This document shows positions 6,453 to 12,173 of a stretch of 16,543 bases of DNA, in pieces. How positions within the stretch are numbered: position 1 is the first letter of the stretch; every line of letters starts with the position of its first letter. Location of the stretch: positions 1 through 16,543 of the forward strand of contig JAIRRL010000002.1 of assembly GCA_031255985.1 (NCBI GenBank). The letters run 5' to 3'. Made by a program: the position numbers and the translations under genes. The stretch comes from Gracilibacteraceae bacterium (GTDB lineage Bacteria > Bacillota > Desulfitobacteriia > Desulfitobacteriales > Syntrophobotulaceae). The notes under the pieces are model-generated. The model made no database searches and was not told the DNA's origin. It saw only the letters and a list, made by a program, of their open reading frames with translations.

Positions 6453-7886
6453 TTACCTTTTCTTCTTTTTCTTATTTTTTTTATGTCCAGCAGGTTTGTT
6501 GATATTCATGCTGAACGGGCGCGTATAGTCCGCTTCGGGGGCAAAAGCGCCGAGCTGGTCATTGGGCGTGTTTTTGATTATTCTGCCGGTTCCCTGGGCG
6601 CCGTTGAACTGTTTCATCATCTTTTTTGTTTCCTCGTACTGCTTGAGCAGACGGCCCACATCCTGAACCGACGTGCCGCTGCCGCGCGCAATCCGTTTCT
6701 TGCGCGAATCCTTGATGATGACCGGCTTCCGCCTTTCTTCCGGCGTCATGGAGGAAATGATCGCCTCCACCTTAGTGATCTGGTTTTCGTCTATTTGCAC
6801 GTCCTTCATATGTTTGCCGGCGCCCGGAATCATTTCCAGCAAAGAGGAAATAGGCCCCATTTTGCGCAATTGCCGCACCTGAGCGACAAAATCGTCCAAA
6901 GTGAGTTCGGAACGGAGAATTTTTTCCTCCATTTCCTTCAGCATTTTATCGTCAAAGGCTTCCTGCGCTTTTTCGATCAGCGTCGTCACGTCGCCCATGC
7001 CCAAAATGCGGGAGACCATGCGCTGCGGGTAAAAGACCTCCAGCGCGTCCATTTTTTCGCCCAAACCGGCCAGTTTAATCGGGCAGCCGGTGACCGCCCT
7101 GATGGAAAGCGCCGCGCCGCCGCGGGTGTCGCTGTCCAGTTTGGAGAGGACGACCCCGGTCAGGCCCAGGCGGGCGTGGAATGATTCCGCTACATTTACG
7201 GCGTCCTGGCCGGTCATCGCGTCCGCGACCAGGAGAATCTCCCGCGGCGAGACGTTTTCTTTGATCGCGGCGAGTTCGGCCATCAGTTCTTCGTTGATAT
7301 GCAGGCGGCCGGCGGTGTCGATGATGATAACGTCATTGCCGTGCTGACGGGCGTGGGCGACGGCGGCGGCGGCAATAGCGACCGGGTCGCTCTTTTCTTT
7401 GACAAAAACAGGGACGCCGGTTTGTTCGCCCAGCACTTCAAGCTGTTTGACGGCGGCGGGGCGGTATATGTCGCAGGCGACCAAAAGGGGGCGCTTGCCT
7501 TGTTTTTTGACCATCAGACCCAGCTTGGCGGCGTGGGTCGTCTTGCCGGCGCCTTGCAGGCCCACCAGCATGAGGATGGTGGGGGGGCGGGAGGCGAAGT
7601 TCAGCTTGCTTTCCGTTTGGCCGAGCAGATTGACCAACTCGTCCTGCACTATTTTTATCACTTGCTGGCCCGGCGTGAGCGATTCAAGGGTTTCCGCGCC
7701 CACAGCCCGCTCGCGCATGGACGCCACCAGGGTTTTTACCACCTGGAAACTCACGTCCGCTTCCAGCAGAGCGACGCGCACTTCCCGCATGGCTTCGCTG
7801 ACGTCGGCTTCAGTCAGGCGGCCCTTGCTCCGCAACCGTCTGAAAGTCGCTTGTAATTTTTCTCCTAATCCACCAAAAAGAGACAT
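6453..7886 (-). CDS. ffh: Signal recognition particle GTPase Ffh
   Basis: Ffh binds 4.5S/6S RNA and signal sequences of nascent membrane proteins and delivers them to FtsY. The 477 residues show an N domain (1-90) and a G domain with P-loop GLQGAGKTT (109-117), DTAGR (190-194) and SKLD (248-251). The methionine-rich M domain follows (about 300-440), with RNA-binding residues in SRKKRIARGSGTSVQDVGRL. A lysine-rich tail (HKKNKKKKKR) ends the protein and is encoded by an A-rich stretch with eight consecutive A. The ATG at 7886 uses GAGGTGAT, which also contains the ylxM stop codon, so the two genes are tightly coupled. Confidence 0.97.
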   Translation of the reverse strand: MSLFGGLGEKLQATFRRLRSKGRLTEADVSEAMREVRVALLEADVSFQVVKTLVASMRERAVGAETLESLTPGQQVIKIVQDELVNLLGQTESKLNFASRPPTILMLVGLQGAGKTTHAAKLGLMVKKQGKRPLLVACDIYRPAAVKQLEVLGEQTGVPVFVKEKSDPVAIAAAAVAHARQHGNDVIIIDTAGRLHINEELMAELAAIKENVSPREILLVADAMTGQDAVNVAESFHARLGLTGVVLSKLDSDTRGGAALSIRAVTGCPIKLAGLGEKMDALEVFYPQRMVSRILGMGDVTTLIEKAQEAFDDKMLKEMEEKILRSELTLDDFVAQVRQLRKMGPISSLLEMIPGAGKHMKDVQIDENQITKVEAIISSMTPEERRKPVIIKDSRKKRIARGSGTSVQDVGRLLKQYEETKKMMKQFNGAQGTGRIIKNTPNDQLGAFAPEADYTRPFSMNINKPAGHKKNKKKKKR

Positions 7887-7892
7887 CGCATA

Positions 7893-8255
7893 TCACCTCA
7901 GTATATCGGCTAAAATATCACTGGCGCTGGTTTGGGCGCGTTTATGCCTGAGCCAGGCGGTTTCGGCGTTAAAATCCTCCGCTTTGGCTTCGGCAAGCAG
8001 TTCAATCAAAGCAAGCAGTTTTTCTTTTTCCGCGGTAAAACGCGTCACCAGACCCAGCTGTTCCTCGTAGAGATACAGCCGCCGCTCCGTCCGGCGCAGC
8101 AAATCGTGTACAGCCTGGCGGCTCATGTTTTCCCGCCCGGCAATCTCCGGCGGGGACAAGTCCTCATTGTAACGCAATTCCCATACGTCCCGCTGCCGGG
8201 GCGTAAGCAAGGGAGCGTAGAAGTCATACAGATAAGCCAGTTGGGCAATTTTCAC
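7893..8255 (-). CDS. ylxM: YlxM/p13-type helix-turn-helix protein
   Basis: Members of this small family (UPF0122) are encoded next to ffh in Firmicutes. They resemble sigma-70 region 4 in their helix-turn-helix, and a role in the signal recognition pathway was proposed from work in streptococci. The 120 residues include TPRQRDVWELRYNEDLSPPE and the recognition-helix region NMSRQAVHDLLRRTERRL (about 43-60). The start is GTG at 8255 with GGAG seven bases upstream. The stop TGA lies in the ffh ribosome site. The C-terminal third, after the charged helix, shows no motif I recognise. Confidence 0.92.
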   Translation of the reverse strand: MKIAQLAYLYDFYAPLLTPRQRDVWELRYNEDLSPPEIAGRENMSRQAVHDLLRRTERRLYLYEEQLGLVTRFTAEKEKLLALIELLAEAKAEDFNAETAWLRHKRAQTSASDILADILR

Positions 8256-8316
8256 GCGGAAACTCCATTCAAGTCAGTATAATCATTCGAGTCAAGTATT
8301 TTCGCTTTACCGCATG

Positions 8317-8345
8317 AGTATACGCCATCATCCTTCTTTTGTCAA
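8317..8345 (-). promoter_or_regulatory. Sigma-A type promoter for ylxM-ffh-rpsP-khpA
   Basis: On the minus strand a perfect -35 box TTGACA (8345-8340) is separated by 17 bases from TATACT (8322-8317), five of six matches to TATAAT. Transcription should start near 8310 and leave a leader of about 55 bases. That leader contains two near-identical copies of an 11-base element (plus-strand CATTCAAGTCA at 8266-8276 and CATTCGAGTCA at 8284-8294). Confidence 0.82.
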
Positions 8346-8461
8346 GCGCGTCCATTTTAGTTTTTAGCCTGTTTTCGCTTGCGTTTGCGTTTTTGGGTTC
8401 AGACGGTATGAACAATAAGGCCCGATTGCCGGCGATATTTTATCCTTTTTGTCAATTTTTC

Positions 8462-8491
8462 TTGACAAGCGGCTTTCATTTGTGGTAGATT
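8462..8491 (+). promoter_or_regulatory. Sigma-A type promoter for the rpmG-secE-nusG operon
   Basis: TTGACA (8462-8467) is followed after 18 bases by TAGATT (8486-8491), four of six matches to the -10 consensus. The -35 box forms one arm of the inverted repeat TTGTCAA-N6-TTGACAA (8449-8468). It is the best-placed promoter for rpmG, 55 bases downstream. The 290-base space between ylxM and rpmG holds this promoter and the divergent ylxM promoter; I see no gene in it. Confidence 0.7.
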
Positions 8492-8545
8492 TAGCTGTGC
8501 GGCTTATTTGGGGCGCATATCAATGGTAAACGGGAGGTGTTGGCG

Positions 8546-8695
8546 GTGCGCGTGGCGATTACGCTCGCTTGTACGGAGTGTAAGAATAGAAATTATCAGA
8601 CGATAAAAAACAAGAAAAATGATCCCGATCGTCTTGAGATCAAGAAGTTTTGCAAAACTTGCCGGGTACACACTGTACACAAGGAAACGAAATAA
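8546..8695 (+). CDS. rpmG: 50S ribosomal protein L33, zinc-binding type
   Basis: This 49-residue large-subunit protein begins MRVAITLACTECKNRNYQTI and ends HTVHKETK, typical of L33. It keeps two CxxC pairs, Cys9/Cys12 and Cys36/Cys39, so it is the zinc-ribbon (C+) form rather than the zinc-free paralogue. The GTG start at 8546 has GGAGGTG about seven bases upstream. A second in-frame GTG at 8537 falls inside that ribosome site and is rejected. It is the first gene of the secE-nusG operon, the usual place in Firmicutes. A small TCCCG/CGGGA hairpin (8697-8710) follows the stop. Confidence 0.95.
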   Translation: MRVAITLACTECKNRNYQTIKNKKNDPDRLEIKKFCKTCRVHTVHKETK

Positions 8696-8752
8696 CTCCC
8701 GACGGCGGGAAGCCGGTTGCGTTTTGTTATTTTGGGGGTAGGATGTGAAAAA

Positions 8753-9124
8753 ATGGCAATAAAGAAAGCGGACGCGGCGCGCGGAGAGGAAAACTTGGCC
8801 AATAACGCCGACGGCGCCGGCGCCGCTGCAGACAGAGAAAAGAAAAAAACTGTGAAAAAAGAGACCGGCGTGGTGAAAGCCGCCCCTAAAGCAGCGGCGA
8901 AAGCCAAACCGGCGAAAACGCAGGGCAAAAAAGGAATTTTTCAGCGAATCGGCCAGTATTTCAAGGAAGTGGTCGCCGAGCTGAAAAAAGTACATTGGCC
9001 GACGCGGCGGGAATTGATGACCTATACGGGGGTAGTGCTGGCTTCGGTGGGCATATTGGCCGTACTTACCTGGATAGTGGACAGCGGCCTGTCTTATGTG
9101 CTGATTGAGCTGCTTGGGAGATAA
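8753..9124 (+). CDS. secE: Preprotein translocase subunit SecE
   Basis: SecE is the essential clamp of the SecYEG channel. The conserved core is residues 61-123: an amphipathic helix (FKEVVAELKKVHWPTRREL) followed by one transmembrane helix (about 93-115). Residues 1-60 are an Ala/Lys/Glu-rich, probably disordered extension with no membrane segment, so the total of 123 residues is about twice the minimal Gram-positive SecE. I chose ATG at 8753, with AGGA nine bases upstream; an upstream in-frame TTG at 8717 has no site. It lies two bases before nusG. Confidence 0.94.
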   Translation: MAIKKADAARGEENLANNADGAGAAADREKKKTVKKETGVVKAAPKAAAKAKPAKTQGKKGIFQRIGQYFKEVVAELKKVHWPTRRELMTYTGVVLASVGILAVLTWIVDSGLSYVLIELLGR

Positions 9125-9126
9125 GC

Positions 9127-9654
9127 ATGGGAAAAAGTTGGTTTGTTATCCATACTTACTCCGGATACGAAAACAAGGTCAAGGCTAATCTGGAAAAAAG
9201 AGTCGAGTCCATGAACATGGAGGAGAAGATTTTTCGCGTTCTTGTGCCGATGGAAGACGAAATAGAGATTCGCGACGGCAAAAAGAAGATGACCAAGCGC
9301 AAAATCTTTCCCGGCTATGTCCTGGTAGAGATGAATATGACCGACGATTCGTGGTATGTGGTGCGCAACACGCCCGGCGTCACCGGTTTTGTCGGCAGCG
9401 GCAACAAACCGATTCCCCTTCTGCTGGAAGAAGTGGAAGCTATATTGCGTCAGATGGGCATCGAAAAACCGAAAGCCAGAATCAACGTGAAAATCGGTCA
9501 GGCGGTGCGGGTGATTTCAGGTCCGTTCCGGGAATTTGTCGGCGTCGTGCAAGATATTATCGAGGAAAAACAGAAAATCAGAGTGGCCGTTTCCATGTTT
9601 GGCCGGGAAACTCCGGTGGAACTGGAATTCGGTCAGGTGGAGAAACTGGATTGA
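9127..9654 (+). CDS. nusG: Transcription antitermination factor NusG
   Basis: NusG binds RNA polymerase, modulates pausing and termination and couples transcription to translation. The 175-residue protein has an NGN domain (about 4-110, starting KSWFVIHTYSGYENKVKANL, with KIFPGYVLVEM) and a C-terminal KOW domain (about 123-175, GQAVRVISGPFREFVGVVQD). Both are complete and there are no insertions. Its place directly after secE and before rplK is conserved in most bacteria. The start is ATG, with GGGAGA just upstream inside the secE end. Confidence 0.97.
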   Translation: MGKSWFVIHTYSGYENKVKANLEKRVESMNMEEKIFRVLVPMEDEIEIRDGKKKMTKRKIFPGYVLVEMNMTDDSWYVVRNTPGVTGFVGSGNKPIPLLLEEVEAILRQMGIEKPKARINVKIGQAVRVISGPFREFVGVVQDIIEEKQKIRVAVSMFGRETPVELEFGQVEKLD

Positions 9655-9674
9655 CGGGAAGGGAGGTGAAGTGA

Positions 9675-10100
9675 TTGGCAAAAAAGGTAATCGGGATGGT
9701 GAAGCTGGCTATCCAGGCGGGCAAAGCGAATCCGGCCCCCCCGATCGGCCCGGCGCTCGGACAACATAGCGTCAATATCATGGGATTTTGCAAGGAATAC
9801 AATGAACGCACCAAAGATCAGGTCGGACTGGTCATCCCGGTGGTAATTACGATTTATGAGGATCGTTCTTTTACATTTATCACCAAGACGCCTCCGGCAT
9901 CCGTGCTTCTAAAAAAAGCGGCGGGGGTGGAATCGGGTTCAGCCGTGCCGAATCTGCAAAAGGCGGGCAGTGTCAGCGCGGAGAAAGTGCGGGAAATCGC
10001 GGAGTTGAAGATGAAGGATCTGAACGCCGCCAGTCTGGACGCGGCGGTGCGCATGATTGAGGGAACCGCCCGCAGCATGGGAATCGAAATCACAGATTGA
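9675..10100 (+). CDS. rplK: 50S ribosomal protein L11
   Basis: L11 binds the 23S rRNA GTPase centre with L10 and is needed for elongation-factor function and RelA activation. The 141 residues are the standard length. The N-terminal domain reads MAKKVIGMVKLAIQAGKANP with the PPIGPALGQHSVNIMGFCK block. The C-terminal RNA-binding domain ends MIEGTARSMGIEI. The start is TTG at 9675, with GGGAGGTGA upstream, and it gives exactly the family N-terminus. Confidence 0.97.
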   Translation: MAKKVIGMVKLAIQAGKANPAPPIGPALGQHSVNIMGFCKEYNERTKDQVGLVIPVVITIYEDRSFTFITKTPPASVLLKKAAGVESGSAVPNLQKAGSVSAEKVREIAELKMKDLNAASLDAAVRMIEGTARSMGIEITD

Positions 10101-10109
10101 CAGGCGCGA

Positions 10110-10136
10110 GTGGGAGAATGATTATTCGCTGACCAC
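10110..10136 (+). promoter_or_regulatory. Candidate L1-binding autoregulatory hairpin before rplA
   Basis: In the rplK-rplA spacer, GTGG (10110-10113) can pair with CCAC (10133-10136), with GAGAATG at the 5' side of the loop and GAC before the closing arm. L1 represses its own operon by binding an mRNA element that mimics its 23S rRNA site, and a GTGGGAG...CCAC element in this spacer is a pattern I recall from Gram-positive bacteria. The rplA ribosome site starts two bases after the closing arm. The assignment is by resemblance only. Confidence 0.45.
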
Positions 10137-10148
10137 ATGGAGGTAAGA

Positions 10149-10844
10149 ATGCCAAAAAGAGGAAAAAACTACCAAGAAACGCTCAAGTCCTATGACGCTC
10201 AGGCTCTGCATGAGCCGGCGGAAGCGTTCGCCATGGTAAAAAACAACGCTAAGGCCAAATTTGACGAAACAGTGGAAGTCGCTTTTCGTCTGGGTATCGA
10301 CACCAGACACGCCGACCAGCAAATTCGCGGCGCGGTGGTGCTGCCGAACGGAACCGGCAAAACCAGATCGGTGCTGGTGTTCGCCAAGGGAGAGAAGGCG
10401 AAGGAAGCGGAGACGGCCGGAGCGGAGTTTGTGGGGGCCGAGGATATCGCGGAAAAAATCCAAGGCGGCTGGTATGATTTTGATGTGGCGATCGCGACCC
10501 CGGATATGATGGGCGTCGTCGGCAAGCTGGGCCGTCTGCTCGGACCGAAAGGGCTGATGCCCAATCCCAAAACCGGTACCGTGACCTTTGACGTGGCGCG
10601 GGCGGTAGGGGAGGTTAAAGCCGGTAAAGTGGAATACAGAGCGGACAAAGCCGGTATAATCCACGTTCCGCTGGGAAAAATTTCCTTCGAGGAAGAAAAA
10701 CTCATTGAGAATTACCGCGTGATCGCGGAAGTGGTCGTAAAAGCCAAACCGCCCGCGGCGAAAGGGCAGTATATTCAAAGCGTGACAGTGAGTTCCACGA
10801 TGAGTCCGGGGGTGAAAATCAATCCCTTGAAAGCGCTGGGCTGA
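10149..10844 (+). CDS. rplA: 50S ribosomal protein L1
   Basis: L1 forms the mobile stalk at the ribosomal E site and often represses its own mRNA. The protein has 231 residues from the ATG at 10149, the usual length. That ATG has GGAGGT five bases upstream and gives the typical start MPKRGKNYQE. An in-frame ATG at 10137 has no ribosome site, so I rejected it. The signature GLMPNPKTGTVTFDVARAVG is complete, as is the nearby MMGVVGKLGRLLGPKG. A weak terminator-like hairpin follows the stop. Confidence 0.96.
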   Translation: MPKRGKNYQETLKSYDAQALHEPAEAFAMVKNNAKAKFDETVEVAFRLGIDTRHADQQIRGAVVLPNGTGKTRSVLVFAKGEKAKEAETAGAEFVGAEDIAEKIQGGWYDFDVAIATPDMMGVVGKLGRLLGPKGLMPNPKTGTVTFDVARAVGEVKAGKVEYRADKAGIIHVPLGKISFEEEKLIENYRVIAEVVVKAKPPAAKGQYIQSVTVSSTMSPGVKINPLKALG

Positions 10845-10865
10845 GCCGGCGGGGGATTCGGCCAT

Positions 10866-10885
10866 AATCGCGACGGGCGATTTTT
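10866..10885 (+). terminator. Weak intrinsic terminator after rplA
   Basis: AATCGC (10866-10871) pairs with GCGATT (10877-10882) around the five-base loop GACGG, and the T-run spans 10881-10885. The stem has only six pairs, so read-through into the rplJ leader is likely. It would lower rplJL expression from the upstream promoter or help separate the rplKA and rplJL transcripts. Confidence 0.5.
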
Positions 10886-10898
10886 AAAATAAAAACTG

Positions 10899-11010
10899 AG
10901 CCGCCGTAGAAGGCAGGGGCGTTCGCTTAATAACCTGCAGAGGCCGGGCTGTGATTGGCATGTTTATGCCCCCAAGCCTTTGCGCCTCGGCGAGAGGCTT
11001 TGTTATTTGT
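10899..11010 (+). promoter_or_regulatory. L10 ribosomal protein leader (attenuator)
   Basis: The leader before rplJ carries the pattern CCGTAGAAGGCAGGGGC...GCTTAATAACCTGCAGAGG seen in Firmicutes L10 leaders. GCAGG (10913-10917) pairs with CCTGC (10934-10938), and GGCAT/ATGCC (10957-10970) forms a second helix. A terminator hairpin AAGCCT (10974-10979)/AGGCTT (10995-11000) is followed by TTTGTTATTTGT. An alternative helix, GAGGC (10940-10944) with GCCTC (10984-10988), uses the same bases and would block the terminator. From the known system, excess L10(L12)4 binds the leader and causes termination. Confidence 0.85.
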
Positions 11011-11030
11011 CCGGGGAAAGGAGGTGTATT

Positions 11031-11555
11031 ATGCCTGATTATACGGAAAAACAGAAAATTGTCGAAGAAATAAAAGAGAAGTTTCGAGGGGCGCGCGGCG
11101 TTGTGCTGGCTGATTATCGGGGTTTGACGGTGGCGGAGGTCACGGATCTGCGCAATCAGCTCCGCGCGGCTGGGATTGAGTACCGGGTTCTGAAAAATAC
11201 GATGATCCGGCGCGCGGCGGATGAAATCGAACTCCAGGGTCTGGAGCCGTATTTAAAAGGGCCGACAGCCGCGGCTTTTGCGGAAGACCCGGTGGCGCCG
11301 GCCAAGATTCTGGTCGAGTACAGCCGCAAGTATAAGGCTTTTGAAATAAAAGCCGGCGTCCTGGAAAACCGGGTAATCGACGCGGACGGGGTGTCGCGCC
11401 TGGCGGAGCTGCCTTCGCGCGAAGTCCTGCTGGCGCAAACTTTGGCCGGGATAAGCGCGCCGTTGCAGGGGATGGTCAATGTTTTACAGGCGCCGCTCAG
11501 ACAATTGGCCTACGCGCTGGAAGATTTGCGCAAAACAAAAGAATCGGCGGCGTAG
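11031..11555 (+). CDS. rplJ: 50S ribosomal protein L10
   Basis: L10 anchors the L7/L12 dimers to the ribosomal stalk base. From ATG 11031 the protein has 174 residues. The N-terminal rRNA-binding domain includes VVLADYRGLTVAEVTDLRNQ and YRVLKNTMIRRA, and the C-terminal helix that recruits L7/L12 dimers ends in LAYALEDLRKTKESAA. The AAAGGAGGTG site before ATG 11031 is strong; a longer in-frame form from 10980 would start inside the attenuator hairpin and was rejected. The upstream leader indicates autoregulation. Confidence 0.97.
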   Translation: MPDYTEKQKIVEEIKEKFRGARGVVLADYRGLTVAEVTDLRNQLRAAGIEYRVLKNTMIRRAADEIELQGLEPYLKGPTAAAFAEDPVAPAKILVEYSRKYKAFEIKAGVLENRVIDADGVSRLAELPSREVLLAQTLAGISAPLQGMVNVLQAPLRQLAYALEDLRKTKESAA

Positions 11556-11618
11556 ATGAAGCCCGGGCCAATTCGTTCCATTTCTTACATTTGTATCAAA
11601 AAAACAGGAGGAATCCAA

Positions 11619-11999
11619 ATGTCAAAAATCACGGATGTTTTAGAAATCGTAAAAGAAATGACTGTGTTGGAGCTGGCCGAACTGGTCAAAGCCTTTGAGG
11701 AAGAGTTCGGCGTCAGCGCCGCCGCCCCGGCTGTGGCCGTCCAGGCCGCTCCCGCCGCGGCCGCCGCTCCCGCCGCGGAAGAAGAGCCGACCGAGTTTGA
11801 CGTAGTTTTGACAAACGCCGGCCAGGCCAAGATCAACGTCATTAAGGCGGTCAAAGATATCGCGGGGGTCGGGCTGAAAGAGGCGAAAGAGCTGGTGGAC
11901 AGCGCTCCGAAAGCAGTGAAAGAGAAAGTCGCCCGCGAAGAAGCCGAAGCAATCAAGGCAAAATTAGAAGAAGCTGGGGCTACAGTAGAAATTAAGTAA
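11619..11999 (+). CDS. rplL: 50S ribosomal protein L7/L12
   Basis: L7/L12 forms the flexible multi-copy stalk that recruits translation factors. The 126 residues comprise an N-terminal dimerisation and L10-binding domain (1-33), an Ala/Pro hinge (about 34-52) and a C-terminal factor-binding domain (about 56-126, with KINVIKAVKDIAGVGLKEAK). The ATG at 11619 has AGGAGGA upstream. The hinge DNA contains a 16-base direct repeat (11745-11760 and 11763-11778, 18-base period) encoding AAPAAA twice. A strong terminator follows, and rpoB is not next. Confidence 0.97.
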   Translation: MSKITDVLEIVKEMTVLELAELVKAFEEEFGVSAAAPAVAVQAAPAAAAAPAAEEEPTEFDVVLTNAGQAKINVIKAVKDIAGVGLKEAKELVDSAPKAVKEKVAREEAEAIKAKLEEAGATVEIK

Positions 12000-12042
12000 A
12001 TAAGTAAAAATTTTCTCTCGCGTGAAAAATTAACTCTCATTG

Positions 12043-12071
12043 AAAAAGTCACAATAAGTGGCTTTTTTTTT
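12043..12071 (+). terminator. Intrinsic terminator of the rplJL operon
   Basis: AAAAAGTCAC (12043-12052) pairs with GTGGCTTTTT (12058-12067) around the loop AATAA, with one G-U pair, and a run of nine T spans 12063-12071. It is a textbook rho-independent terminator, 43 bases after the rplL stop. It should block read-through into the chemoreceptor gene. Confidence 0.92.
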
Positions 12072-12081
12072 CTTTATTCCC

Positions 12082-12110
12082 TTGTTTTTTAGGGTGAATT
12101 TTCGTACAAT
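12082..12110 (+). promoter_or_regulatory. Sigma-A type promoter of the chemoreceptor gene
   Basis: TTGTTT (12082-12087) is separated by 17 bases from TACAAT (12105-12110), which has five of six -10 matches. It lies just after the rplL terminator and about 64 bases upstream of the chemoreceptor ATG. I do not see a sigma-28 flagellar-type promoter here. Confidence 0.7.
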
Positions 12111-12173
12111 AGGCATAATGGAATTTTATTTCAGCGTGGGGATACTCATAGCAAAAGAAAGGGATGGAAAAAG

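Noticed and set aside
6141..7184. 347-residue open frame on the plus strand opposite rpsP and ffh
   Set aside because: It spans two genuine genes and their spacer and is rich in Phe, His and Arg as antisense frames are; no recognisable domain.
7399..8070. 223-residue plus-strand frame opposite ffh and ylxM
   Set aside because: Ser/Thr/Arg-rich shadow of the conserved Ffh and YlxM coding sequence, with no ribosome site.
8696..8752. A tRNA-Trp gene between rpmG and secE, common in related bacteria
   Set aside because: The spacer is only 57 bases and has no cloverleaf or TTCGA-type arm.
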